Assembly (NCBI RefSeq): GCF_900109055.1
Contig: NZ_FOIV01000002.1
Location: 248,001 to 312,000, forward strand
Direction of reading: 5' to 3'
Source: Prevotella sp. khp7
Lineage (GTDB): Bacteria; Bacteroidota; Bacteroidia; Bacteroidales; Bacteroidaceae
DNA length: 64,000 nucleotides
Part shown: in pieces, positions 52,859 to 62,409 of the stretch
Layout of the letters: every line of letters begins with the position of its first letter
Numbering within the stretch: the first letter of the stretch is position 1
Notes under the pieces: model-generated
Told to the model about the DNA's origin: nothing
The model's input: the letters and a program-made list of their open reading frames with translations, nothing else
The model's database searches: none
Made by a program: the position numbers and the translations under genes

Positions 52859-53791
52859 TTATCCTAAGAAGAACAGGCTGACACCAACAACAGAGATGAT
52901 TGCGCCCAAAACGGCTCGCCAAGTAATCTTTTCGTGGAAGAGCCAGTATGACGGAAGAAGAATAATGATAGGGGTCATCGCCATCAATGTAGAGGCAATA
53001 CCCGCAGCAGTATATTGGACAGCCATTAACGAGAAACCAACACCTACAAAAGGCCCAAAAATCGTCGTTGCCGTAGCAACAGCCATACCTTTACAATCAT
53101 GTATGGCATCACGTAAATCCCCCATTTTACCACGGAAATACAACAATAACGTAAAACCAATGATGCCTGCTATACAACGATAGAAATTTGCACTGAACGG
53201 TACCAGCCACTCTGGTATACCCGCTTCAGCCAATGCGGCAGCTTCATAATGATCCATGCCTATCTTACTCAACACCAAACCTATACCTTGACACAAGGCC
53301 GCACCTATAGCAAAGAGCACACCATTAAGAGGCAAGCGCAATGATATCTTATGACGCTCCCCACGTCCAAGCACAGAAATACCAATACCAAGAAGCGTCA
53401 CAAGCATAGCCATAACACTCATGGGCTTCATCTGCTGTCCTAATGTTATCCAAGCCATCAATGCTGCCGCCAATGGAGCAAGGGTCATAAAGAGCTGACC
53501 ATAACGAGAGCCAATAATAATATAACATTGGAAAAGGCAGAAATCGCCAATGACATAGCCTATAAGTCCTGACAAGAGCATCCATCCACAGGCCTCCGAC
53601 GAGGCCCCTGCGGGCAACGGATTACCAGTTATAACCCCAAAAAGCACCAATGAAAATACCAATGCCAAAGCCATTCGCAACACATTAAGCGTCAGATTGC
53701 CTAAACGCTTACTACCAAACTCACTTAATAATGCCGTAGCCGTCCATGAAAAGGCTACACCTATTGATATTAGTTCACCTATATATGTCAT
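52859..53791 (-). CDS. EamA/DMT-family transporter
   Basis: A 310-aa inner-membrane protein with ten predicted transmembrane helices in two EamA repeats (first about 5-140, second about 155-308). It shows LLSGLIGYVIGDFCLFQCY and the end motif RAVLGAIISVVGVSLFFLG typical of drug/metabolite exporters. Substrate unknown. It is followed 23 nt downstream by the end of murQ on the same strand. Confidence 0.87.
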   Translation of the reverse strand: MTYIGELISIGVAFSWTATALLSEFGSKRLGNLTLNVLRMALALVFSLVLFGVITGNPLPAGASSEACGWMLLSGLIGYVIGDFCLFQCYIIIGSRYGQLFMTLAPLAAALMAWITLGQQMKPMSVMAMLVTLLGIGISVLGRGERHKISLRLPLNGVLFAIGAALCQGIGLVLSKIGMDHYEAAALAEAGIPEWLVPFSANFYRCIAGIIGFTLLLYFRGKMGDLRDAIHDCKGMAVATATTIFGPFVGVGFSLMAVQYTAAGIASTLMAMTPIIILLPSYWLFHEKITWRAVLGAIISVVGVSLFFLG

Positions 53792-53814
53792 TGTTAAGTC
53801 TATCCCTAACTATA

Positions 53815-54624
53815 TTATGTCATCGACAATGCTTCATCTACACTCCCTGCTTCCAACAAACGCTGTTGAGCCTCCTCATAGCTTAAGCCCAAAATCTCTT
53901 GCAGCATTCGTGTCCCACGATCTACAAGCTTAGCATTTGTCAACTGCATCTTAACCATACGATTACCCAGAACGCGACCAAGTCGTATCATCAGTGTTGT
54001 AGAAATCATATTCAATACCATTTTCTGGGCCGTTCCGCTCTTCATTCGGCTGGAACCTGTCACGAATTCCGGGCCAACGATTGTTTCTATCGGGAAATCA
54101 ACTTCCTTGGCTAAAGGCGTATCAGGGTTGCTCGTTATACAGCCAGTTAACAGTCCGTTTTGCTTTGCCAACCTCACAGCCCCTATCACATAGGGCGTCG
54201 TTCCTGATGCCGCGATACCCAACACCGTGTCATTAATGGTTGGATGATGGACCTGTAGGTCTTTCCATCCTTGTTCAGAGATGTCCTCAGCTTTCTCAAC
54301 AGCATGGCGCAGAGCACGATCACCACCAGCAATGATACCCATTACCCAAGTGTCTGGCACACCAAAAGTTGGAGGCAATTCACTAGCATCCAACACGCCC
54401 AATCGCCCACTGGTACCAGCTCCTATATAAAATAGTCTACCACCTTGTTTCATCCGCATCTCTATAGCTTTCACCAATGCTTCTATCTGAGGTATCGCAT
54501 TCTTTACAGAATCGGCCACACGGCAGTCTTCTTCGTTGATGTGCTGCAACAACTCCAAGACCGACATCTGCTCCAGATTATCGAAGCGCGACGGTTGTTC
54601 AGTGATCTTCTTCTTAATCTCCAC
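53815..54624 (-). CDS. murQ: N-acetylmuramic acid 6-phosphate etherase
   Basis: A 269-aa SIS-domain enzyme that splits MurNAc-6-P into GlcNAc-6-P and D-lactate in peptidoglycan recycling. It shows TEQPSRFDNLEQMSVLELL, RLFYIGAGTSGRLGVLDASE, and GIIAGGDRALRHAVEKAED, plus GSSRMKSGTAQKMVLNM. The frame extends to 54708, overlapping the upstream transporter, but the -7 box is at 54630-54637. GTG 54624, five nt beyond the box, fits the family N-terminus and implies an almost leaderless mRNA. Confidence 0.93.
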   Translation of the reverse strand: MEIKKKITEQPSRFDNLEQMSVLELLQHINEEDCRVADSVKNAIPQIEALVKAIEMRMKQGGRLFYIGAGTSGRLGVLDASELPPTFGVPDTWVMGIIAGGDRALRHAVEKAEDISEQGWKDLQVHHPTINDTVLGIAASGTTPYVIGAVRLAKQNGLLTGCITSNPDTPLAKEVDFPIETIVGPEFVTGSSRMKSGTAQKMVLNMISTTLMIRLGRVLGNRMVKMQLTNAKLVDRGTRMLQEILGLSYEEAQQRLLEAGSVDEALSMT

Positions 54625-54629
54625 GGCTG

Positions 54630-54637
54630 CAAAATTA
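54630..54637 (-). promoter_or_regulatory. -7 box of murQ
   Basis: TAATTTTG on the minus strand, five nt before GTG 54624. Confidence 0.55.
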
Positions 54638-54667
54638 CAACTATTATTTGAGAAAATAGCAACTATA

Positions 54668-55540
54668 TCATGTTTTTCGCCATACTCGTTTCGTCTGAAG
54701 GAGAACACTAAGCAGAATAAGACAAATACCTATATAGAAGGAGAAGTTAATCTCTCGTCCTTCACCAAAGATGAGGAAAGCCAAAACAATAGTATAGCAG
54801 GGCTCTAGATTATACGTCAAATTAACGGTGAAGGCCGAGAGGCGTTTCAAAGCCTGAATCTGTAACAGATACATGCCAACGGTGCAGAACAAAGCATGAC
54901 AGAGCATAAACCAAAGGTTTGTATCTTCAGGAACGACAACGACTGGTTGCTGACTGGGGAAAACTAAGAGATAGAAAGGGATAATGACCGAGACAGCAAT
55001 AAGCCCACCTGACATTTGGTACATCAGTACCGTGCGACTTCGTACACCCACACTGGCCTTTTTGTTACAAATGGCATAGAGAGCGCAGACAGCCGAGGAC
55101 GCAATACCAATTGTGATGCCATAACGATAGCGAGCATCAAGAGAGAAAATACAAAGCACACCAGCCACCGTTATCAACGAGAACAAAAGTTCGACGCCTG
55201 ATATACGCCTCTTATAAATCAGAGGTTCGAAGAGTGCAGTAAAGAAGCCGATAAGCGAGAAACAAATGACACCTATCGAAACATTAGAGGCCTTGATACT
55301 GCCATAGAACAGCATCCAATGAACCCCTAACAGCGCACCACAGCCACAGAGCTGAAGAAATTTACGCCATCCTATCCTTGGCAGACCAGTAAAGACTAAC
55401 AGTATCAGGCTTGTAAAAAGCATGCGATACCACACAATATCTACCTCGTTTAATGTAATCAATCGTCCGAACAAGCCTGTGAAGCCAGCCAGAAGCACAC
55501 TCAAGTGCAGTTGGACAAATCCTCTTCTCGTTTCAGTCAT
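54668..55540 (-). CDS. EamA/DMT-family transporter
   Basis: A 290-aa inner-membrane protein with about ten transmembrane helices. VDIVWYRMLFTSLILLVF, and GVHWMLFYGSIKASNVSIGV match the first EamA repeat; NLTYNLEPCYTIVLAFLIFGE matches the second. Substrate unknown; it is not close in sequence to the transporter at 52859. It overlaps the DUF4298 gene upstream by 4 nt. Confidence 0.87.
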   Translation of the reverse strand: MTETRRGFVQLHLSVLLAGFTGLFGRLITLNEVDIVWYRMLFTSLILLVFTGLPRIGWRKFLQLCGCGALLGVHWMLFYGSIKASNVSIGVICFSLIGFFTALFEPLIYKRRISGVELLFSLITVAGVLCIFSLDARYRYGITIGIASSAVCALYAICNKKASVGVRSRTVLMYQMSGGLIAVSVIIPFYLLVFPSQQPVVVVPEDTNLWFMLCHALFCTVGMYLLQIQALKRLSAFTVNLTYNLEPCYTIVLAFLIFGEGREINFSFYIGICLILLSVLLQTKRVWRKT

Positions 55541-55830
55541 CGATCTCTCTGAGTTGATTTAATTCTACAATTAAGTTCTCGCGCATCCGACAATAGATTC
55601 CAGATACCATCCTCAGAAAGCACGCCACGTTTGAGGTCTACAGGCAAGAGACCTGCCTCATCATCGGCATAATCTTGTTTCCATTCCTCACTGCCATAAT
55701 ACGCGTCGAGGACCCTGATATCTTTCTGCACCGCAGCATACTTTTCCAAAGCCGCGGATAACTCTATCACTGCAGCAGCGGCTCTTTCCAGCCGCTGCTC
55801 CATTTGTTTGATTCGTTCTATCTGTTCCAT
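55537..55830 (-). CDS. DUF4298 family protein
   Basis: A 97-aa cytoplasmic helical protein: an N-terminal coiled coil (EQIERIKQMEQRLERAAAAV), then LDAYYGSEEWKQDYADDEAG and DLKRGVLSEDGIWNLLSD, the conserved DUF4298 core. Function unknown. It starts 15 nt after bcp ends and overlaps the transporter start by 4 nt, so it is in the sod-TfoX-bcp-DUF4298-eamA transcript. Confidence 0.82.
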   Translation of the reverse strand: MEQIERIKQMEQRLERAAAAVIELSAALEKYAAVQKDIRVLDAYYGSEEWKQDYADDEAGLLPVDLKRGVLSEDGIWNLLSDARELNCRIKSTQRDR

Positions 55831-55845
55831 GTTACCAGACTGAAA

Positions 55846-56301
55846 TTAAGAGATCTGCAGTATCTGTTCTGCGTGCTCCTTGGTTTTCACCTGTTTTCCT
55901 GAGAATATATGCTCAATGATACCCTCCTCATTAATAAGAAAAGTGGTACGAATGGTACCCATGATTTTCTTGCCATACATCGATTTTTCACCCCAAGCAC
56001 CCATTGCTTCTAACAAAGTGTGGTTTATATCGGCAATCAACGGAAAAGGCAATTCGTGTTTATCCTTGAACTTAGTATGTGAGGCAGCAGAATCCTTGCT
56101 CACACCCACAACCTCATAGCCTGCTCCCTGAAGTTCATCATAATGGTCTCTCAAGCTACACGCCTCTGCCGTGCAACCACTGGTATTGTCCTTGGGATAA
56201 AAATACAATACCAACTTCCTTCCGCGATAATCACTCAGACGTATCTCACGGCCCTGTTCATCCTTGCCCAGTATCTCTGGCGCCTTATCTCCAATTTTCA
56301 T
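55846..56301 (-). CDS. bcp: Thioredoxin-dependent peroxiredoxin (Bcp/PrxQ)
   Basis: A 151-aa peroxidase that reduces hydroperoxides. The peroxidatic Cys is in FYPKDNTSGCTAEACSLRD (the second Cys, in AEAC, is the likely resolving one). VVGVSKDSAASHTKFKDK and RTTFLINEEGIIEHIF follow. The start overlaps the stop of the TfoX-like gene by 4 nt. Its place behind sod suggests a common oxidative-stress operon. Confidence 0.95.
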   Translation of the reverse strand: MKIGDKAPEILGKDEQGREIRLSDYRGRKLVLYFYPKDNTSGCTAEACSLRDHYDELQGAGYEVVGVSKDSAASHTKFKDKHELPFPLIADINHTLLEAMGAWGEKSMYGKKIMGTIRTTFLINEEGIIEHIFSGKQVKTKEHAEQILQIS

Positions 56302-56636
56302 AATCCTTTTTTGTCTTTTCGATTCCTTTTCGGCTTTGGTTCTGGCAGAGCCTTACACGTCTCATAAACGATGAGAGATATATAGTCACGGTCATCAACA
56401 TCGCCAATATAAAAGTAATCCCTGGCGCCCTCATATGGCGGACGCATATCAACTATACGCAGCAACGGGCGAACGGTTTCCGTGGGTTTCAGATAAAAGC
56501 AATCGTCACAAATAAGACCGAAGATTTTACCGTTACAATAGATGCCATAATCACCAAACATCTTCTTTACCGTAATATCACCAGCCTTTGCACACTGATC
56601 AACAATATACTGCACGAAGTCGGAACTACTTGCCAT
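56298..56636 (-). CDS. TfoX N-terminal domain protein
   Basis: A 112-aa protein with the TfoX/Sxy N-terminal fold (VQYIVDQCAKAGDITVKKM, FGDYGIYCNGKIFGLICDD) followed by RPPYEGARDYFYIGDVDD and a basic tail. Only the N-terminal domain is present, so it should not be read as the competence activator. Start ATG 56636 is used; upstream codons lie within sod. It overlaps sod by 11 nt and bcp by 4 nt. Confidence 0.85.
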   Translation of the reverse strand: MASSSDFVQYIVDQCAKAGDITVKKMFGDYGIYCNGKIFGLICDDCFYLKPTETVRPLLRIVDMRPPYEGARDYFYIGDVDDRDYISLIVYETCKALPEPKPKRNRKDKKGL

Positions 56637-57210
56637 AACGTTTTGAAATAACATCCCAATCCATAATCTGCCATAGAGCTGCAAGATGGTTGGGACGGCG
56701 ATTCTGATAATCGAGATAGTAGGCATGTTCCCAAACGTCGAACGTCAGCAGGGGGGTGAGACCCTTCTGAACAGGATTGGCCGCATTCGGCTCCTGGGTA
56801 ATAACCAGTTTCCCATCCTTATCAGCAGAGAGCCATACCCAGCCACTACCAAAAAGCGTAGCACCCGCCTTTTGGAACTCTTCCTTGAATGCCTCAAACG
56901 ATCCAAAGTCGCGTGTGATAGCCTTTGCCAAAGCACCAAACGGCTCTGCCTCTGAAGGCTTGGCAAATTGTCCGAAGTATAGCTCATGATTCAATATCTG
57001 ACCTGCATTATTCAACAGTCCACCAGATGCCTTACAGACTATTTCTTCCAGCGTAGCATTCTCAAAACCACTACCTTCCAGCAATCCATTCAGATTGTTC
57101 ACATAAGCCGCCAAATGCTTTCCGTGATGGAAACCAATAGTTTCGCGACTAATCACTGGCTCTAACGCCTCTGGTGCATACGGCAGCACCATCAATTTAA
57201 ATTTTTCCAT
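56626..57210 (-). CDS. sodB: Superoxide dismutase (Fe/Mn type)
   Basis: A 194-aa Fe/Mn superoxide dismutase. Metal ligands are the His in FHHGKHLAAYVNNL, the His in ILNHELYFGQF, and Asp/His in LTFDVWEHAYYLDY. GSGWVWLSAD is the usual GSGWxWL motif. ATG 57210 (MEKFKLMVLPYAPEALEP) is the start; the frame opens at a TTG three codons earlier. The first gene of the sod-TfoX-bcp-DUF4298-eamA unit. Confidence 0.95.
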   Translation of the reverse strand: MEKFKLMVLPYAPEALEPVISRETIGFHHGKHLAAYVNNLNGLLEGSGFENATLEEIVCKASGGLLNNAGQILNHELYFGQFAKPSEAEPFGALAKAITRDFGSFEAFKEEFQKAGATLFGSGWVWLSADKDGKLVITQEPNAANPVQKGLTPLLTFDVWEHAYYLDYQNRRPNHLAALWQIMDWDVISKRYGK

Positions 57211-57239
57211 ACCTTTCAATTATTTTGTGATTGTGGGTA

Positions 57240-57247
57240 CAAATATA
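57240..57247 (-). promoter_or_regulatory. -7 box of the sod operon
   Basis: TATATTTG on the minus strand, 29 nt before ATG 57210. The rest of the 57211-57452 gap shows no supported gene. Confidence 0.5.
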
Positions 57248-57452
57248 CATCTTTTTTCGCATCTTTGCAATCATAATAACCAAAAAAGAACGAATTATAA
57301 AGAAAAAACTTTCCTAACTATGCTTGCAGGACATCTAACAGCATGTAGTGGCACATTAACCATTGACAATACCCGCATCAGAATATTGATCTGCAAATTC
57401 AACTGGGTGAAGCAGGTTCAAAAAGGGAACATCTCACATCATTGGGATTCTT

Positions 57453-59417
57453 TTACTCAAAAACATACCCAAAACCTTGTCGGCTAGTAATGTTCGAAGC
57501 ATAGGGACCAAGTTTTTTACGGAGGCGGGTGATATGGACGTTAATGGTTCGCTCCGTAACAATGACACCAGTCCATACATCATCCATCAGTTGCTGGCGG
57601 GAAAGGACGGTTCCACGATGCATAAGAAGCAGGGAAAGGAGATCGAACTCGGTACGAGTAAGACTAATGGGAATGCCGTCGACAACAACAGTCTTGCGGT
57701 CGAGGTTCATCTGCAGACCACGAAACGTAAGATAGCGCTTACCAAGACGGGCCTCAACGACATTCATCACATAATCACCCAGTTTTTCGCAGTCGGCAAT
57801 GATATCGGTATAAAGAGATCCAAGGGCATAGCTGTATTCGTGTGCCATAGCGTCTCTAGAAACCTCGCCCTTTAGACGGTCGCGCAGGGCATTGATGTCG
57901 CGTTCGATGTCTTGCGAGGCACTAATGCTAAGATCGTCGCGTCGTCCACTCACCACGACCAACATCTGCGTCATGGCCTCGTTGACTAAACGGAACATAT
58001 CGTGGAGGTTGGCATACTGTTGAGGTGTGAAATCCTGACGACTATCATGACGGTGCTGGATTGTGCGGGCTATCTTGTAGCAGGCATCACCTATAGATTC
58101 AAGTTCACCAATCTGTCGGAACATATCGCGTATCTTGGCTTTCGTGTCGTCGGAAAGGTGCTCATTGCCCACACGTTCCAAATAGGCGGCAATTTCAATC
58201 TCCATGTTATCGGCGATAGTCTCGTAGTGTTCAATACGTCCATATTGCCGTTCAAATTCTTTTTTGTCCTTTTCATCGAGCAGAGTATGAGTCATGCCAA
58301 GCATACGTTGCATGCGCTCTGCAAAATGGACGATTTCCTTCTGTGCCTGAAGCACAGAAATTTCGGGTGTAGACATCAGTCCTCCATCGATAAAGTGAAG
58401 CGTCGTTGGCGAAGACTTGTCCATCGTGCTCTCCGGAATCAGCCAACATACCAGTCGCTCCATCTGCGGAATAAAGCCGATGAGGAACACCGTATTGAGG
58501 ATATTAAAACATGTATGGAACATGGCGAGGACAACGGGTAACCGTTCCGTCTGCGCAACAGCCATCGAATCATAGCCCACAAAGCCACATACCATATCGG
58601 CAAATGGATAGAATACAGCGAGCAGCCAAACGACACCAAACACATTGAACAACAGATGGGCCAATGCTGCTCGCCTCGCTGCAATGCCAGCACCAAGGGC
58701 TGCAAGGTTGGCTGTAGCCGTAGTTCCGATATTCTCGCCCATCACCAAAGCAATTCCCATATAAACAGGCAGTACGCCCGTAGAACAGAGGAGAATGGTG
58801 ATGGCCATCACAGCAGCCGACGATTGTACAATACAGGTAATTAGTGTACCGACAGCAAGGAATATCAGGATAGTAAAATAGCTCGATGTATCAAACGACG
58901 CGAAGAAGTTCACTACGTCTGCGTTATGTTGCAAGTCCATGTCGCGTCCAACTCCACTCAGCATTACCAGCGACCAGAACAAAAACGCAAGTCCAAAAAG
59001 AAAATCACCCACAAATCGGTGGCGCTTCCTATAGATAAGCACCATGCCTATGAGAAATGCTGGAAATACCACATTTGTCAAATCAACATTATAACCTAAT
59101 GACATAATCCAGGCCGTCAACGTCGTGCCGATGTTCGCACCCATGATAACCGAGATGGCCTGTGCAAGCGAAAGCAGTCCTGCCGACACAAAAGAGACCG
59201 TCATTACCGTTGTGGCTGATGACGATTGCACGGCGCAGGTGACAAACACTCCCGTCAACATTCCGCTGAACCGATTCGATGTCATACGTCCGAGAATATG
59301 TCGCAGACCTGAGCCCGCTAGTTTCTGTAATGCATCGCTCATCGTTTTCATACCATAAATAAGCAATGCTAACGAACCGAGGAGTCTGAATAGAATTTCA
59401 ATAGTCATAGTTTTCAT
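57453..59417 (-). CDS. Na/Pi cotransporter-PhoU protein fused to an OmpR-type winged helix
   Basis: A 654-aa membrane protein. Residues about 1-330 form the NptA/Na-Pi cotransporter domain with two QSSSATT/QSSAAVM repeats (CAVQSSSATTVMTVSF, CIVQSSAAVMAITI) and GANIGTT/GENIGTT. About 350-550 form a PhoU-like helical region. The last ~95 residues are an OmpR/PhoB C-terminal winged helix (SLTRTEFDLLSLLLMHRGTV, ERTINVHITRLRKKLG, SRQGFGYVFE). The reading frame is continuous through the junction. Such a tethered DNA-binding domain could couple phosphate transport to transcription (inference). The promoter position excludes the opening at 59441; start is 59417 or a nearby Met. Confidence 0.88.
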   Translation of the reverse strand: MKTMTIEILFRLLGSLALLIYGMKTMSDALQKLAGSGLRHILGRMTSNRFSGMLTGVFVTCAVQSSSATTVMTVSFVSAGLLSLAQAISVIMGANIGTTLTAWIMSLGYNVDLTNVVFPAFLIGMVLIYRKRHRFVGDFLFGLAFLFWSLVMLSGVGRDMDLQHNADVVNFFASFDTSSYFTILIFLAVGTLITCIVQSSAAVMAITILLCSTGVLPVYMGIALVMGENIGTTATANLAALGAGIAARRAALAHLLFNVFGVVWLLAVFYPFADMVCGFVGYDSMAVAQTERLPVVLAMFHTCFNILNTVFLIGFIPQMERLVCWLIPESTMDKSSPTTLHFIDGGLMSTPEISVLQAQKEIVHFAERMQRMLGMTHTLLDEKDKKEFERQYGRIEHYETIADNMEIEIAAYLERVGNEHLSDDTKAKIRDMFRQIGELESIGDACYKIARTIQHRHDSRQDFTPQQYANLHDMFRLVNEAMTQMLVVVSGRRDDLSISASQDIERDINALRDRLKGEVSRDAMAHEYSYALGSLYTDIIADCEKLGDYVMNVVEARLGKRYLTFRGLQMNLDRKTVVVDGIPISLTRTEFDLLSLLLMHRGTVLSRQQLMDDVWTGVIVTERTINVHITRLRKKLGPYASNITSRQGFGYVFE

Positions 59418-59438
59418 CATTCGTTTACAATTACGCCG

Positions 59439-59446
59439 CAAAGATA
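59439..59446 (-). promoter_or_regulatory. -7 box of the Na/Pi-winged-helix gene
   Basis: TATCTTTG on the minus strand, 21 nt before ATG 59417. Confidence 0.55.
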
Positions 59447-59509
59447 CAAAGAAATTCTCATATCTTAAGAATTAATGTGATTACAATTTGGTTACAATCA
59501 TCATTAAAC

Positions 59510-59545
59510 AAAAAAGAGCGCCGCAGACTAGAATCTGCAGCGCTC
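59510..59545 (-). terminator. Intrinsic terminator of the fumarate reductase operon
   Basis: 12-bp arms with one mismatch (59516-59527 and 59534-59545); on the minus strand the stem is followed by TTTTTTG. Confidence 0.85.
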
Positions 59546-59638
59546 TATAGATAATTGCAAATTGTTTAATCAGCCATCTTGCCTTCGGCAACCTTAGCTA
59601 CGCTCGGCATAACCCAAGCAAGCTTGGCTCTGCTCTCA

Positions 59639-60397
59639 CTAATCACTAAGCTTTGCCTTGATCATCTCGCGGTTCAGGCGAGCGATGTTAGCAATGGTCT
59701 CGTTCTTAGGACAAACAGCCTCACAAGCGCGGGTGTTTGTACAGTTACCAAAACCAAGTTCGTCCATCTTGGCAATCATGTTCTTAACACGACGAGCAGC
59801 CTCTACCTTACCCTGAGGCAGCAGAGCCAGCTGGCTTACCTTAGATGAAACAAACAGCATGGCAGAACCATTCTTACAAGCTGCTACGCAAGCACCACAG
59901 CCGATACAAGATGCGCAGTCCATAGCCTCATCGGCATCCTCCTTAGAGATTAGGATAGCATTGGCATCCTGAGCCTGACCTGTGCGGATAGTGGTGTAAC
60001 CGCCAGCCTGGATAATCTTATCGAAAGCGTTACGGTCAACCATACAGTCCTTGATTACAGGGAAGGCAGCTGAGCGCCAAGGCTCAACGGTGATAACGTC
60101 ACCATCGTTGAAGCGACGCATGTAGAGCTGACATGTGGTTGCGCCACGCTCTGTAAGACCGTGAGGTGTACCATTAATGTAGAGTGAGCACATACCGCAG
60201 ATACCCTCGCGGCAGTCGTGATCGAACACGAAGGGCTCCTTGCCTTCGTTGATGAGCTCCTCGTTCAGGATGTCGAGCATCTCGAGGAACGAGGTATCAT
60301 CGGGGATATCGTGCATCTCGTGGGTATCGAAATGTCCCTGGTCCTTGGGGCCATTCTGGCGCCAGAACTTTATTGTAAAGCTGATATTCTTAGCCAT
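59639..60397 (-). CDS. frdB: Fumarate reductase/succinate dehydrogenase iron-sulfur subunit
   Basis: A 252-aa electron-transfer subunit. The N-terminal 2Fe-2S ferredoxin domain has [15 protein letters not shown] and a fourth Cys in GATTC. The C-terminal domain has [17 protein letters not shown] and [13 protein letters not shown] for the 4Fe-4S and 3Fe-4S centres. It starts 6 nt after the flavoprotein gene. In anaerobic Bacteroidales this complex mainly works as fumarate reductase in succinate production. Confidence 0.95.
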   Translation of the reverse strand: MAKNISFTIKFWRQNGPKDQGHFDTHEMHDIPDDTSFLEMLDILNEELINEGKEPFVFDHDCREGICGMCSLYINGTPHGLTERGATTCQLYMRRFNDGDVITVEPWRSAAFPVIKDCMVDRNAFDKIIQAGGYTTIRTGQAQDANAILISKEDADEAMDCASCIGCGACVAACKNGSAMLFVSSKVSQLALLPQGKVEAARRVKNMIAKMDELGFGNCTNTRACEAVCPKNETIANIARLNREMIKAKLSD

Positions 60398-60403
60398 ATT
60401 TAC

Positions 60404-62383
60404 TTAGTTTTTATAGTTACGTGTCTGTACCTTAATTGCCTCGTACTCCAGCGGCTCCTTAGAGAGCTCAGGCTCAACACCCTTGCCTTTGTACTCCCAG
60501 CATCCTACATAGAAGTAGTTCTCATCGTCGCGCTTGGCCTCACCTTCCTCGGTCTGATACTCCTCACGGAAGTGACCACCACAAGACTCGTTACGAGAGA
60601 GTGCGTCGAAAGCTACGAGCTGACCCATGGTGAAGAAGTCACGCAAGTGGATCGCCTTGTCGAGTTCGACATTCAGACCTTCCTTAGTGCCAGGAACGAA
60701 GAGGTTGGTATCGAACTCTTTCTCGAGCTCATGCATCTTCTTCAGACCTTCTTTCAGGCCTTCAGCAGTGCGACCCATACCTACATACTCCCACATGATA
60801 TGGCCCAGTTCTTTGTGAATAGAGTCAACAGAACGCTTACCCTTGATATTTAACAAACGAGTGAGCTCTGCGTCAACTGCCTTCTCTGCCTCTTCGAACT
60901 CAGGCAGGTCGGTAGAGACCTTACCCCAGATAGACTGGTCTGCCAGATAGTTCTGGATGGTATAAGGCAAAACAAAGTAACCATCGGCCAGACCCTGCAT
61001 CAGAGCAGAAGCACCCAGACGGTTAGCACCATGGTCAGAGAAGTTGCACTCACCGATAGCAAACAGGCCCGGGATAGTGGTCTGCAGCTCGTAGTCTACC
61101 CAGATACCACCCATGGTGTAGTGGATAGCAGGATAAATCATCATAGGTTTGTAGTACTTCACACCATTGATTTCGTTGGCAACATCGCCAGGGAATACGT
61201 CGGTAATCTCCTCGTACATCTCGAAGAGGTTTCCATAACGCTGCATGATAACATCCAGTCCCAAACGATTGATAGACTCTGAGAAATCGAGGAACACGGC
61301 CAGACCTGTGTTATTAACACCGAAGCCCTTATCGCAACGCTCCTTAGCTGCACGGCTGGCAACGTCGCGTGGTACGAGGTTACCGAATGCAGGATAACGG
61401 CGCTCCAGATAGTAGTCACGATCTTCCTCAGGAATCTCCCAACCCTGCTTGGTTCCTGCCTGCAGAGCCTTAGCATCCTCAATATTCTTAGGAACCCATA
61501 TACGACCATCGTTACGCAGCGACTCAGACATCAGCGTCAACTTAGACTGCTTATCGCCGTGAACGGGAATACATGTTGGGTGAATCTGAACGTAAGAGGG
61601 ATTTGCAAAGAAAGCACCCTTACGATAGCACTGAACAGCAGCTGTACAGTTACAACCCATAGCGTTAGTAGAGAGGAAGTAAGTATTTCCGTAACCACCA
61701 GTAGCGATAACTACAGCGTTAGCTGAGAAACGCTCAAGCTCACCAGTAACCAGGTTCTTGGCGATGATACCACGAGCGCGACCGTCCACAATGACTACAT
61801 CCTCCATCTCATAACGGGTGTAGAGCTTTACTTTACCAGCCTGAACCTGACAAGAAAGTGATGAGTAGGCACCCAGTAGCAACTGCTGACCGGTCTGACC
61901 CTTAGCGTAGAATGTACGGCTAACCTGAGCACCACCGAACGAACGGTTGGCCAGCATACCACCGTACTCACGAGCGAAAGGTACGCCCTGAGCCACACAT
62001 TGGTCAATAATATTGTTAGAAACCTCAGCCAGACGATATACGTTAGCCTCGCGAGCACGATAGTCACCACCCTTTACGGTATCGTAGAACAGACGGTAAA
62101 CAGAGTCACCATCGTTCTGGTAGCACTTAGCGGCGTTGATACCACCCTGAGCAGCGATAGAGTGAGCACGACGGGGTGAATCCTGAATACACAGGTTGAT
62201 TACATTGAAGCCCATCTCGCCGAGTGAAGCAGCTGCAGATGCACCAGCCAGACCTGTACCAACTACGATAACATCGAGCTTCAGCTTGTTCTTGGGGTTA
62301 ACCAAGCGCTGATGAGCCTTATATTCCTTCCATTTCTCAGGCACTGGTCCTGCGGGAATCTTTGAATCTAATACTTTTGCCAT
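60404..62383 (-). CDS. frdA: Fumarate reductase/succinate dehydrogenase flavoprotein subunit
   Basis: A 659-aa catalytic subunit. The FAD-binding dinucleotide fold is [19 protein letters not shown], with the flavinylated His in [26 protein letters not shown] and the capping domain follow, then [15 protein letters not shown] and [17 protein letters not shown] for FAD contacts. The length fits the Bacteroides-type enzyme with a 3-subunit operon (frdC-frdA-frdB). Confidence 0.95.
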   Translation of the reverse strand: MAKVLDSKIPAGPVPEKWKEYKAHQRLVNPKNKLKLDVIVVGTGLAGASAAASLGEMGFNVINLCIQDSPRRAHSIAAQGGINAAKCYQNDGDSVYRLFYDTVKGGDYRAREANVYRLAEVSNNIIDQCVAQGVPFAREYGGMLANRSFGGAQVSRTFYAKGQTGQQLLLGAYSSLSCQVQAGKVKLYTRYEMEDVVIVDGRARGIIAKNLVTGELERFSANAVVIATGGYGNTYFLSTNAMGCNCTAAVQCYRKGAFFANPSYVQIHPTCIPVHGDKQSKLTLMSESLRNDGRIWVPKNIEDAKALQAGTKQGWEIPEEDRDYYLERRYPAFGNLVPRDVASRAAKERCDKGFGVNNTGLAVFLDFSESINRLGLDVIMQRYGNLFEMYEEITDVFPGDVANEINGVKYYKPMMIYPAIHYTMGGIWVDYELQTTIPGLFAIGECNFSDHGANRLGASALMQGLADGYFVLPYTIQNYLADQSIWGKVSTDLPEFEEAEKAVDAELTRLLNIKGKRSVDSIHKELGHIMWEYVGMGRTAEGLKEGLKKMHELEKEFDTNLFVPGTKEGLNVELDKAIHLRDFFTMGQLVAFDALSRNESCGGHFREEYQTEEGEAKRDDENYFYVGCWEYKGKGVEPELSKEPLEYEAIKVQTRNYKN

Positions 62384-62409
62384 AATCTTTTCTAATTAAA
62401 AATTGATAA

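Noticed and set aside
57227..57487. An 86-codon plus-strand frame in the gap upstream of sod
   Set aside because: It runs into the opposite-strand Na/Pi gene, has no domain or signal peptide, and the nearest box (CATCTTTG) lacks the TA of the consensus. Treated as spurious.
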